From positions 806,001 to 870,000 of the forward strand of contig NC_088962.1 of assembly GCF_010111755.1 (NCBI RefSeq): DNA of 64,000 nt, written 5' to 3'. The notes below the pieces were generated by a model. That model did no database searches and was not told the DNA's origin. It was given only the letters and a program-made list of their open reading frames with translations. A program made the translations under genes and the position numbers. The stretch's first letter is position 1; each line of letters opens with the position of its first letter. Positions 33,701-45,000 of this stretch are shown here, piece after piece. Source of the stretch: Nakaseomyces glabratus. Its lineage: Eukaryota > Ascomycota > Saccharomycetes > Saccharomycetales > Saccharomycetaceae.

Positions 33701-35503
33701 TGCTTTTAGGCAACAAACACTCAAACTATCAGAAACCTCAAATAAGTAAAAGAGGGTAGTCAATTGTCTTGCCGCCATTGGCCAGTATTTTTGTTAATTT
33801 TCTTTTTGAGTGCTCTTATTGAGTACTCCTTTAAAAAATTGCTAGTAGAGTGAAGCAATACGGCATTTTCAATTCTCTAGTGTTACTATATTATCAGCCT
33901 AATGGACAACACATCTGAATCTATCTATCACAAACCATACTCAAAATGAAAGGAGGGGCAACATCAAGTATTAGGTCAGCTGTGCTGCTTTTTGCTTTTA
34001 ATTGTATATTTTTACAAAATGAATATCTACGTGTGTTATAGTGATTGACACTCTTGATTGCCATTCTATTTGGTTTCTGAACGCACCGCACCGCCTTTCC
34101 TATCCTTGTACACCCCTTCTCCATCCTCCCCCCTTCCCCCACTTTGTTAGTAAACCCCCCTTGATTGTCGATTATTCTGAGAATTTAGTTTACCAAGAAA
34201 TTAAGTTAAAGTCGTCTTCATATCTTAACACCAAGCAATGCTTGTATATTCATCCAAATAGTTCATTGTTGTAACTGGGAAGGTACGATATGTTCCATTA
34301 TCTGTTTGTACACAAGATGAAAGGGAGGGGCAGGAAGGTGTGAGGTATGGTAGAAAAGGGCGTAGATCAATTTATCAGTACTCTTCCTCACCCCGTGTTC
34401 TTCACATAATCTTACACCCATCATTTTACCCAATAGAAAGGTACTATGACCTCCTTTATCCCTTGTATGTATCTCTAAAATATTACCCTTTACCCGTTCT
34501 CTGCTTCCTCATTTCAAAATCTAGGGGTATTGAGTCATAGAAGAAATTACAATAGCAGTGAATAACTCAAACCGGTGATGACATTTTCTGTTGGGAGCTT
34601 CCTTTCAATCCTGCTATGGCACACCGTTAACTAATGGCATAAAGCCCCCTAAAGTAAGCGTTATTACCTATTTTTGCAACAATATATTATGATTCAACAT
34701 TGAGAGTCATGTGCCCTCCTCTTCAACGACTTTTGTTTTTCTCTTATTTTACAATCGCAGGTCGTTCGGCCGTGGCTTTTACTTATCACTGATAATAAGT
34801 TTAATTCACAACGACAAAACATATACAAGGATTAAATCTAATGTAAATAGAAAATGTAAGAAAGTTTTACGTGATACATCATTAGATGCTTTGAAACTAT
34901 TACATAAGAAAAATAAAATGTACAATTATTTGTTCATTATTAAATCATTTAACTATATTCATGTCTTAATTCTATTTAAGAAATATGCTTTGTTATTTGT
35001 AAAAAATATGCCACTATTAGAATAATGAATAAAGGGCAAAATTTTCTGCTTTGTGGAATTGAAAATAAAAGAAATAAAGTAGGCAGTATAGTGGAAAAGT
35101 TACAATTAGGAATAAAAAAAACTCAGAATGCATTCATAGGCATTAAACAATGAATCAATTCTTTATAATAAAAAAATAGGATGCTAGAGAAGGTAATAAT
35201 TGGATATTCCAAAAAAAAAAAGTTTGTATTCATAATAAAAACACTCAGAAAACTCAGCTGTGCAAGATGAACATTGTATCTAGAGATTGTAACCTTCATA
35301 TTTGCAAAATAATAGGTCAACCAATAGTAAGTCATACACACTACTAAAGTTATTCCTTTCATCATATTACCTTCATATTAGTTAATATCTTGAACGTGAG
35401 GTATAAGCCAAGCCACTTTAAGGAAAATTATGAATAGGTGTGAAGTATATTAATATCATGCCATTCTATGACAGTAAAATGGTAGGTAACAGATTGAAGT
35501 ACA
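30750..35503. promoter_or_regulatory. 4.75-kb region upstream of TIP1, rich in G/C tracts
   Basis: I find no convincing gene in this long gap. Short ATG-less or poorly composed frames occur (for example 31764-32231 minus, 34711-35025 plus). Purine/pyrimidine tracts are frequent: GGTGGAGGGGAGGGG (31611-31625), GGGGAGGGGC (31907-31916), GGGGAGGGG (31999-32007), eight C (33510-33517), GGAGGGGC (33952-33959), TCCTCCCCCCTTCCCCC (34124-34140) and GGGAGGGGC (34324-34332). Its right third is very AT-rich. It may hold distal regulatory sites for TIP1 or a non-coding transcript. Confidence 0.5.
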
Positions 35504-37408
35504 TTAACACCAGAAATGATACATTCTCATCATAAAAGAGCCATTCCTTAGTCTTTCCTTAGATTCTTCATCCTCTTGTCTCATTAGTTCTGGATCATAA
35601 ATTCTTCTATGAAAGTCAAGATCTATTTTATCAAGTGGTTTTAATAATTGGAAATCACGTGTCCACAGCATGTAACCGAAGTAAAAGACTAGCCAGATTG
35701 GCATAGCTAGATAGTTAGCAAAGAAAGAGTTAGCATTAGCTTTACCATCGCCACCAAATGGGAACAGAGCGGTCCAAAACTGGGCTGCGAAGACTAACAA
35801 GTTGAAGCAAACACCATATATGGAACCATAGATACCAGTAGTGGCTTTATATCCTAATTCTTCCAAACTTCTGTTCTGTAACTTCATTGCCATTCTAAAT
35901 CTAACATGAGACAACATGATGGATGACCAGGTGAAAAGTTCACTTAAACCTGCAATGGCAGCCAACCAAGTAAAGACTTCTTCTTCCTTAGGAGAGGCGG
36001 CAACGAAACCAATGACACCAACAAGCAAACAAGCGATCAACGCAAGCAAAGGTCTACCTTGTCTGTCCACATAATCCAAAAATTTAGGAGCGTAACCTTG
36101 CTGAGCCAAAGAACACATCAATCTTGGTGCAGCGTATAGAGATGAATTGGCAACAGAAATAACGGAGATCAAGATGACGGCATTGATAAAATGAGGAGCA
36201 ATTTTAACTCCATTCAATGATGCAGCCAAGACATATGGAGAAGCGTGAGTAGCAGAGCCACCTGAACCCATCAATTCGTCACTGTCATAAGGCACATTGA
36301 AGCCGATCAAAATCATTGTCAATAAGTAAATAATCAAAATACGGTATAAACTACTCTTAGAAGCTTGTGGAGTAGATCTTCTTGGATTTGATTGTTCATT
36401 GACAGATAGGGCAAACAGTTCAGTACCACCGTAAGAGAAGTAACCACTGACCAAAACGTAACAAATACCTTTGAACCTTGAACCTGCAGTTTTACCGGCA
36501 AAAGCACCTGGATCGTGCCAGAATTTGCCACCGATGTACTCCCTGTTACCTGCACCACCTGCGTTAATAACAATGGACATGATAATAAAACCAATGACCA
36601 TGAGAATTTTACATAGGTTGAACAGGAATTCAGTTTCACCGTAGGCGATAACACCACCGAATAGATGGATACACAACAGGAAGACATAGAAAATCACGAT
36701 GAAAACATCAGCGTTTATTTTGTCGTTCCAATACTTTATAGTCAAGGAGGCAGTAATCAATTCTAGCGGTAGGACAGTTAACCATTGGATACAGAAAATC
36801 CAGACTGTGGCAAAACCGAACGCATTTGAGACAAAAATGGAACTGTATGCATTGAAATTACCAGGAAGAGTTGGGTATGTGACAGCCATTTCACCTGCTG
36901 CTTGAATCATGAAATATGTGACAAAGGAAACTAGAACATAACCGATGACCAACGCAGCGGGCCCACCGAAGTGCAGACCCTTAGCGTTAGCGACCAACAG
37001 ACCAGTACCGATACCCGTACCTAAAGACATCATCATAACATGTCTGGACTTCATCGCTTTCTTCAAATGTGTGTTAGTTATTATGGAGTCATGGTCAGAA
37101 CCTTCTAGGTCAAGAGAATCCTCTTCAAAGCCACCTTTAGTCTTGGATCCGCCATTGTTGCCGATTTCTTTGCTCTTACGGCCTGTGGGCACATCCTGTG
37201 CTCTCTTGAAAGAGTCGACAAACCTATGTACAAGCTTAGTTCTTGGTTCTGACTCTATAGATGTATTATCGCTGTCGCGCTGGCTGTAGTCATTACTATT
37301 TCCAGCGTACTTCTCGCCGTCATCCCTGGAGTACTCCGGTATGGTGAACTCCTCCGCTGTGGATTCCTTCTTAGATGAAGACCCATAATTCTTCACCTTG
37401 GAAAACAT
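35504..37408 (-). CDS. BAP2: Branched-chain amino acid permease, Bap2/Bap3 type
   Basis: This 634-residue plasma-membrane amino acid permease (AAP/YAT family) has about twelve membrane spans starting at about residue 123 after a long hydrophilic N terminus with many Ser/Lys (ubiquitination and sorting region). Family motifs are visible: [16 protein letters not shown] in span 1, [15 protein letters not shown], the substrate loop [25 protein letters not shown], and the C-terminal FWC whose cysteine is palmitoylated in S. cerevisiae relatives. Among relatives it reads closest to Bap2 (609 aa) and Bap3, and position next to TIP1 equals YBR068C. The S. cerevisiae neighbour TAT1 is absent. Regulation in S. 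cerevisiae is by the Ssy1-Ptr3-Ssy5 sensor with Stp1/Stp2. Confidence 0.92.
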   Translation of the reverse strand: MFSKVKNYGSSSKKESTAEEFTIPEYSRDDGEKYAGNSNDYSQRDSDNTSIESEPRTKLVHRFVDSFKRAQDVPTGRKSKEIGNNGGSKTKGGFEEDSLDLEGSDHDSIITNTHLKKAMKSRHVMMMSLGTGIGTGLLVANAKGLHFGGPAALVIGYVLVSFVTYFMIQAAGEMAVTYPTLPGNFNAYSSIFVSNAFGFATVWIFCIQWLTVLPLELITASLTIKYWNDKINADVFIVIFYVFLLCIHLFGGVIAYGETEFLFNLCKILMVIGFIIMSIVINAGGAGNREYIGGKFWHDPGAFAGKTAGSRFKGICYVLVSGYFSYGGTELFALSVNEQSNPRRSTPQASKSSLYRILIIYLLTMILIGFNVPYDSDELMGSGGSATHASPYVLAASLNGVKIAPHFINAVILISVISVANSSLYAAPRLMCSLAQQGYAPKFLDYVDRQGRPLLALIACLLVGVIGFVAASPKEEEVFTWLAAIAGLSELFTWSSIMLSHVRFRMAMKLQNRSLEELGYKATTGIYGSIYGVCFNLLVFAAQFWTALFPFGGDGKANANSFFANYLAMPIWLVFYFGYMLWTRDFQLLKPLDKIDLDFHRRIYDPELMRQEDEESKERLRNGSFMMRMYHFWC

Positions 37409-37859
37409 TATGCAATATTATTTATCCTGATTTTTTTTAGGTTTCCAGTTAGAAAGTTTTTGCTACTTCTATCAAAATGCTTGACTAGCAAAATGATTTA
37501 CCCTGGGGAATGGAATCCATGAGAAGGGGCACCTTTATATACTAAGAACTAATTAACCTGTCTTATATGGAAAAAAAAAGTTTCACGTAATTCACAGAGA
37601 AATCACGCACCGGCTGCAAGAAAAAGCATTTATAAGAAGGCTATAACTTGAAAAGAAGAAGCTTCAACTTTTAGAGTGCTGAAATCGGGGATTGTTCTCG
37701 AGGAAGAGATGGAAAGTGAGCAAAAGGGCCCTCCCCCCGCTCAGAAGACAGGGCGAAAGCGAAGCTTGGTAACAAGTGTGAGATGAGGGTTAAAGTTAGC
37801 TGTTTAGAGCTTCTACAAAGGAATTCGTATCTGCTGAACTGAGAAAGCGCAGTGGGAGT

Positions 37860-37898
37860 GGGGGGGAGGAAAGGAAGGAAGGAAGGGAGGGGGGAAGG
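37860..37898 (+). repeat. Pure purine tract upstream of BAP2
   Basis: Thirty-nine consecutive purines with several G runs joined by GGAA units lie about 450 bp upstream of the BAP2 start. Such tracts exclude nucleosomes and can form triplex or quadruplex structures; the role here is unknown. Confidence 0.8.
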
Positions 37899-39501
37899 TC
37901 AGCACTGGGTGTGTCTGTGAGTATATGGAAGGATCAGAGCGATGCACAGAACGCGCAGAAGTACATAAATTGTACATCGCTTCTTCCGCCCCCTTTGGAC
38001 TCCAGAAACTGTTGCAGTGAGGTTAGATTTCTTTTCTTTCGCTCTTTTGCTTTGCCGGTTCTTTACTTGGATTCTTCTCTGCGTGATTGCCTGGGATTGA
38101 ATCTAAGGTAAGAAAAAAATTGGAAGAAGAAGTGAATCCCGTAGCCGGAGCTTGCTTCTTCTCACATTTTGAGGATACTACGTTAGTTTCTCTGCCACAA
38201 TTTTGTTCTTACAGAGCCTCTAATTTTAGTGCAGGATGAAGTCTAACGTATTGGCGATAGCCGTGGGAGTGCAGAACTGTGGGGGGGGGGGGGAGGTGGA
38301 AGAGTTCAGCATTTCCTAAGATCTTTAGTAGGATCCTGGGGTAGTTCAGCGGTAAGAGTCAAAAAACTACTGGAAGAAAGTGGGATGTACCACTGATAAG
38401 AGATTACTGTTTACGGCCAATTCTGTGATATTCTGGCACCGGCGGGACTTTTGAGGTATGTGGCGAAGGTGATTTCAGTAGTTCATTTCTATAGTTATCT
38501 TGTGAAGCGTAAGTGGGGTATGCAAAAGAGGTGGGCAGAAAGAGCCTTATACTATAACAAAATCCGCATACCATGACGTTTATACGTATTCAAAGTTCTC
38601 CGAGACTTAGACCTTTAACGGCACCTACTATATTTCAGGTATCTTTTTTTCTGCTTGAATTATAGTGATTTAGAGGCGAAACCAAAACCGTTACAGGGCT
38701 ACAATTAAAATAGTGGCAATGTGGACCTGAAACTGAACCTGCCCTCCCAGATGTTGGGCAATAACTGTGAAGATCGGCATTCCTGATTACCGAACAGGAG
38801 CTATTTAGTAGCCATGGATTGGCCGGTTCAGCTTCACCTTAATAGTAATTTACAGACGGACACCCGGATCCCCGGCATAGGTCAAACCACGCTGTACTGG
38901 TAACTCTAAGGGAAGCACATTAGTGCTCAGAAGAGTACGTAGTGCGTTATTTAGCTTCTCCTCACTAGGCCATTTACTCTCTGCCATCCAACAACAGGCG
39001 AAGAGCAATCGTTTAACCGGCTAAATTTCCTTGCCCATCTTGCCGGTCCATCTTCAATGAGTCATAAAAGTTGCCCTAGAACATTATGCAGAAACTGTTA
39101 TCAGTCCCAATTTGGTAAGTTTTGGGAAAGTGACTCCGGCGGCTTTCTTTGATCTCGTAGAAGCTTCTCCTGTAGAGATAAGAAAAAAATGTATCTCCTT
39201 GTACTAATGTTTCTGAGGTGACAAATATTTCAGGCCCGTTATTTAGCATTATTTCGCCGGATCCCATTCCACATATGCCGGTACCGTCCTCCGTTGTAGG
39301 CATTTCCACTGAAGTGCTTCCCTCCGTTCTGCTGCCTGGTTTACCTCCCACTCCAATTGCACAGTCGACCATGTGATTAACTGTTGCAAGGAACATCTGC
39401 AACTAGAAAACCTCGTACAACCCACGTAAAACTGATCTGGCAAAACACAGTCATCCAAGTTGTGGAGGCGCTTAACGTGTTTTAGTAACCCAATTCACTT
39501 T

Positions 39502-39566
39502 GGTGACTCCTTCAGTGCAGCAGCCACCTCGGTGACTCCTTCAGTGCAGCAGCCACCTCGGTGACT
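39502..39566 (+). repeat. 29-bp tandem duplication
   Basis: Two exact 29-bp copies (39502-39530, 39531-39559) beginning GGTGACTCC are followed by the first seven bases of a third copy. It is non-coding. It looks like a recent tandem duplication. Confidence 0.95.
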
Positions 39567-39975
39567 ACTTGACCTACCAAAGCCAATGTTAAGAATGGAG
39601 AGTCATTGAGTTGCACTTCTTCTTTTAGCTGCTAGCCACCCTTCTTCAGAGTTAAACAGAGGTGGGTTAAAACTTCCAGAACTAGACTTTCTCGTACTCG
39701 TAACCATATAGTCATCCATTGTCTTCCTCTTTTCATGACTAGTATCATTACTTTGAAAAACAGGCACAATCGTCTTTTCTTATTATTTTGACACTTTCAA
39801 AACAAGCTTGACATTCTCAATTTGACTTTTCTGACTCGAGTACACTGTAATGATTAGTAAAAGGTATTTTCATTCTGATATATGCTATCTGTATGTAAGG
39901 TGTATACTTATGAGACTATAAAATCGTCTTAGTTTTGAAATGTAGACGCTAAGTTATCAAATGTTGTTACAATTA

Positions 39976-40182
39976 TTACTTGTTTGAAGGGCTATCCTCT
40001 GTCTCTGGTATTCGTTTCATTGGTATGGAGAAAATATTATATAGGTGTACTGCCGGTTTTTCCATCTCTTTGATTTCTGTAACAACCGTTGTAGATTCTT
40101 CCTTCTCTTTGATATCATAAAGTGAACATGGAGATGGGGCTCTTGATCTTTGAAACGTAACTGTGTCTCTTCTTGATATCAT
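39976..40182 (-). CDS. Possible small hypothetical protein (68 aa)
   Basis: This short ATG-initiated frame lies in the long BAP2 upstream region. The predicted product is hydrophilic, starts MISRRDTVTF and is rich in Lys/Glu/Ser/Pro, which is more protein-like than other frames nearby. I do not recognise it, and a chance ORF is quite possible. Confidence 0.22.
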   Translation of the reverse strand: MISRRDTVTFQRSRAPSPCSLYDIKEKEESTTVVTEIKEMEKPAVHLYNIFSIPMKRIPETEDSPSNK

Positions 40183-41893
40183 TTGAACTAGAACTGATCC
40201 GAACTTTTTTCAGTTATCTTTAATATTCATGTAACTCTATATGGGAATAAAACTAAAATTTTTACCACTTTATACATGTTTCTTATATGAGAAATCTTAA
40301 ATTCAAGAATAGAAACCAATGGGCTATTCGAGTAATTATATACCACCAGAATAATTGTCTGGTAAACTATTTTGTAATTGAATTTCCATTTGCATTTCTT
40401 GTTGCCTTAGTTGATTTGCTAAAAAGTTTTAGATAATTTCTTGCCAAGAATCTACGTTTTCTAACCTTTTCGTTTATTGCTCCACGATGGTGCACTCCGG
40501 GATATTGAAAAAATAGAGCAATGACCAATCCAAACGCCTAATAGGGCATTACAATCTTGACAACATGCCAAATTCATCATTGGTAAAGAAGCAAATCTGA
40601 TTTTGTTTTTATTAGCAAGTTAAAAAAATGCATTTATCGGTTTCTCTTGAACCAATTCACATAAAGTATTATATTCTCCACTTAATTTTTTGTTTTTGTA
40701 TATACTTTCTCCTCACAATAGTGTTGTTTAAGTTTGTTCAAAAATACCACATACTTTCAAGTTCTTACACTAAATAACCATATTTACTTATTCCCATTGC
40801 CTTACGGCAAGGCAGAGCTTATCCTTACTTCAAAGTGGAAACTTACAGCAAAAATAGCAAGAAAATATAAATGCCTTTAAAAAAAAAAGAATTACTTTCA
40901 GATGTTTAACGGCAAACTAGTATTGTCCCGGACAATTGAGGAGGAAATACAGCATTAATAACTTAATTTTGAAAGTTTTAAACAGGGTGAGGGGAACCAT
41001 TGCTATTATACATTTTTCCAGCATAGCAATATTTCGTCACATACCAGTCTTCGATAACCAATGGAGCAGTCTATTTTTAGATTTTTGATAAAGACAAACT
41101 ATTGTATCTCATTATTGAAATGAATGTAATTGAACATCAATGGCACAAATTAAGTCCTCTTTTTTGAGATTCGTGATCGTTGGGACGGTCCATTGACCCA
41201 TTATAATGAAGTTGCCAAACCGATATGTGTCCTTGAGAGGCTTCCTTACAATGCATGCAGAGCTGAAATAATTTCCCGTGAAACAAAGAGGAAAAAATGC
41301 GTGGTTTTACAGAAGAATTTTCAAATATGTCATTCTACGTAGGTTTTCTGAGGAACAAATTCAAATGATTTACGGCAATTTTTCTTTGATATAGTAATCA
41401 TCTTTAATATATGAGACAATTCTAATAACACCGTTCTATGAAAGATATTAGAAGGTAGCAATATCAACAAATTATAGAATTGGCTGAACACTAATAAAAT
41501 AATTGTGGTAAATGCGGTTAAACTGTAAATCATTGTTAAATGATTGCACAAAATAAAACGAATAGAAGTTCCTATTTAAAATCATATGAAAAATCATATA
41601 ATTGCATACTCTAGCATATAGGCATATAATTATTGTACATGATCGTGCTTTTTTCATTCACAATGAAATCATCTTCATAAAAGCAAGAGAAACATACCAA
41701 ATACTCCAGATACCTAAAATGTGGTTTGCAAATACTGTGTGTTTTCTTTAGCGATGTCTAAGGTTATGAACTCTACCTGTTCACTGAAAGATTTGAAACG
41801 GTAACACTCGATAAAACTAAATATATATATCACGTGTATTATAGTTAGCATGTTAAGTCACTCCCAATAGAATAATAAAATACGAAAATCTTG

Positions 41894-41966
41894 TTCCTCG
41901 TGGCCCAATGGTCACGGCGTCTGGCTACGAACCAGAAGATTCCAGGTTCGAGTCCTGGCGGGGAAG
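41894..41966 (+). tRNA. tRNA-Arg (anticodon ACG)
   Basis: A 73-nt cloverleaf without intron. The acceptor stem TTCCTCG pairs with CGGGGAA plus discriminator G; D-arm GGCCCAATGGTCA contains the A box; the anticodon stem TCTGG/CCAGA holds loop CTACGAA with anticodon ACG (A34 becomes inosine in vivo); the T-arm CCAGGTTCGAGTCCTGG contains a perfect B box. It is followed by eight T (41968-41975), a Pol III terminator. It differs little from the S. cerevisiae ACG arginine tRNA as I recall it. Confidence 0.97.
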
Positions 41967-41967
41967 A

Positions 41968-41975
41968 TTTTTTTT
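41968..41975 (+). terminator. Pol III T-run terminator of tRNA-Arg
   Basis: Eight consecutive T residues begin 2 nt after the tRNA 3' end; this is the usual RNA polymerase III stop. Confidence 0.9.
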
Positions 41976-42091
41976 GCAATAAATGGAGCTCATCACTGTC
42001 TGCAATGCCAGTATTAAGATAGAAATTTTCGTCCTTAGCATTCACTTATTTATCATTCAGTAGTTTCTTGAATATATTAAAGTCTATAAAG

Positions 42092-45000
42092 TTACTGCTT
42101 AAAAACTGTTTTATTTTCCTGAAATTCCCAATGTAACCTGTCTTTCTCAATGTGCTCCTGTTTGGATATTGTCAAATAAGATTGGAGAGCATATTCTAGG
42201 GTAAACTTTGTTTTTAGGTCAATAAATCTACTCACTTCTTCGGCAGCTAATTCATGCATTTGTTTTATATCATGCCCTACACTGTTCAGTTGTTCGGTAA
42301 TATCTTTGATCTTTTCAGAAAGTCTTTCTTCCAACTTAATTCGCTTAGGATTGCTAATCATTCTATGTAAAGCCAAATCTCTATTTTCAGTGGTCACATT
42401 TGCTAATTCAGGAAAAGCTCTAGTGTAATGCTTATGGGCGTTTAGTAATTCACCATAGATATGCCACCAATTAGATATCATAGTCGTTGTGATTGATAGT
42501 ATATGGTTGTGTAGTTTCTGTGCGCATATTTTTAAATATGTTATTTTTGAAAGTAGGGCTTTTTCAGCTCTAACAGATAGTAATTTGGTATCTTCTGCTG
42601 AATATTTTAGCGTAGATCTAAATCTTTTTGAACTTAATTGAGAGACTATAGTAACATAATTTTCATTACTGTTAAGCAAATCTTTTGATTTTAATCTTGA
42701 AAAAAGGCTCAACTTTTCTGCTATTTCCAGTTTATTTTTTGTGCGCTCTATTTCCGTGATATTGAACTTCAAGAAGTTTTGTATCATGCTGATATCTTCT
42801 GGTGTTATATCACTAGTTTGATTAGTCTTTTTATCCACGCTTCCGTTCATCTTTACCCATTTTATTGCATTCTCTTCAGTTTGAAACACATTCAGATCAA
42901 GAACTTTAATATGCACTAAGGCCGACAAGCAGAATGAAATAAAAGGCAACATTTCTAAAACTTTTATTCTCATTAATTCACTAAATCTAATCCGGTTGAA
43001 AGATATCAAATCTTCCACTAATTCCTGTACAGGTAAAAATACGGTCATGTTGTTCTTTATCACAACTCTTAGTATTCCTCTTAACGTTTTTAGTGTAAAG
43101 TTTGTTGTTTTAGGAGCGTCTTTAAGCTTAACAGTAAGCGAAAGATTCCAGCGAGAATTGGTATATTTCAATGTGTGTGCATAAACAGCTAGCCAAGGTG
43201 AGTTTAATAGTTCATGCTCTCCTAATAAATGAGTTATTTCGTCATCCTTGGAAAAGTCGAAAGCTGTTAACGCGTTATTTTTTTGGGTAATATCAACTCT
43301 CAGTCTAGGATCACAAAGCAAGTCTCTTATGTTTTCAGTTCTCTTGTATCGTATACTAGTCATTAGTGGCGTTTGTCCTGATCTATTTGTTGCATTGACG
43401 TTTATGTGTTTATCTGCCAGCAGTATAGGTAAGTTGCACTTTAAAATATGCAACAGAGTATTACCTTTCTTATCAACATGGTCCAAGTAATTGAAATTTT
43501 TCCCATTCAGTCCATACCAGTTAGTTGCATATTCCATGCTCTGTGATACCATCTCATCATAATTATCTTGATCATAGCTTCTAAATATTGTAAAAAGTGG
43601 CGTTTGACCTGCATTATCTTTTTGAACCCAATTGATATATTTTCCCATTAATTTCAAGACCTCCAATTCATTCGTTAAGAAATGGCCAGCAGTTCTTTTG
43701 TTAATATCATGTCTATTAATGTATGCTATGAGCTCAATTTCAGTACAGTTATCTTTCAGGATATTTAATAGGAGAGAGGCAGAATATTGATTATCGTGCT
43801 TAACAGCTTGGATTAATAAAGTAGAACCATCAATAGATTCATCAGCCAATAAATCCTCGATAGGAAATAAGGTTTCGTATTCATTTAAAATGTGGTATAA
43901 AAAATCGTTCCTACCATGGATGATACAAAGTGCAAGCAAAGACTGACCTAATGAATCTCTATACCTTAACGATCCTTCGTATTTCCTCAAAAAATATAAG
44001 GCCGCATTTGTCTCGTACTTTTTTGTAGACGAAAGTACCTTAACTAGTCTTTCATTTGAATTACAAAAGTCAATAAGCTTTCTATAATTTTCTTTTTCTT
44101 TTAGTTGTTCAAAATAGCAAACAACTGCTTCCAATGTCGACAATGCATACCCTAAAATACCAAACTTTGTGTCGCTATCATTGTTATAGAAATTTTGTAA
44201 ATATGATAAATGGCACTTTAGATTTTTAATTTGAGCCCGACAAGTAACAAGCACGAAAAGATTCATAAGTCGATCAGCGTCAATTGCTAATGGAAAAAAT
44301 GATAAATTACCATCATCATTTTTAGATGAATATCCGTCATTTTCCTTATTACCTGTTAGAGTTCTGAGAGTTAATATTAAAATATTAGCTTTTGACTTAT
44401 AGTTACTAGCACTTTCTATTTTCTGTAGAGACTTACTTGCCTCTTTAATATTTCTTTCTGCGGTAATTACATTCTCCAAAAAAAACTTGCTATATTCTGT
44501 ACTCAAAAACTCTGAATCCACTTGATAAATGGAGATATTGCCAAATGGATTGAGATCAATTTCAACCTCTTTATTCATTCTTAAAATCATCTTCCATATA
44601 TCGTCAAATAAGTTCAGTTCAACATATTCATATATGATATTTCGAAGATCAACAATGTTTTTAAACAGATTGTCTGACACCATTTCTTCATGCATCTCTT
44701 CAATAATATTATGGAATACGTCAATTGGAAGATCATCTTGATTGGCTAATAAACGAAACTTTTGAAAATGCTGTTCAAACTTTGAGCTCCAATGTTTATT
44801 TACTCGTAGTATACTGTCAAAGGTTGCTTTAGATTTAGAGTTCTCATAATCAGTAGATTTTTTATTAATTAATGATGGCCTCTTTGCAGTTGGTATCGAT
44901 CTCATTGATGGACTTCGCAGGAGATCTATATCGGAACGTAAATTACACTCTAGAGTTCCATTTAAAAACACATCATCAATATACATAATTGTTATGGTAT

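Larger units (their letters stand above)
37409..41893. promoter_or_regulatory. 4.5-kb non-coding region upstream of BAP2
   Basis: No protein gene is certain here. The proximal part has G/C tracts, a 39-nt pure purine run (37860-37898) and a 13-G run (38281-38293). About 38.3-39.1 kb is less AT-rich and shows short perfect hairpins (AGCAC/GTGCT at 38914-38927; ACCGGC/GCCGGT at 39016-39047) and a tRNA A-box-like string (38341-38353). A 29-bp tandem duplication sits at 39502-39566 and a 68-aa ORF at 39976-40182. The last 1.6 kb is AT-rich with nothing I can name, except ATCACGTG (41829-41836), a Cbf1-type E-box. Confidence 0.5.

Noticed and set aside
34570..34577. GTGATGA box-C-like string
   Set aside because: No box D or terminal stem at the right distance for a C/D snoRNA.
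34711..35025. 104-codon frame upstream of TIP1
   Set aside because: It begins at GTG with no ATG until late; AT-rich chance frame.
41829..41836. ATCACGTG resembling centromere element CDEI
   Set aside because: No AT-rich CDEII of the right length and no CDEIII with CCG follows; more likely a Cbf1-type E-box.
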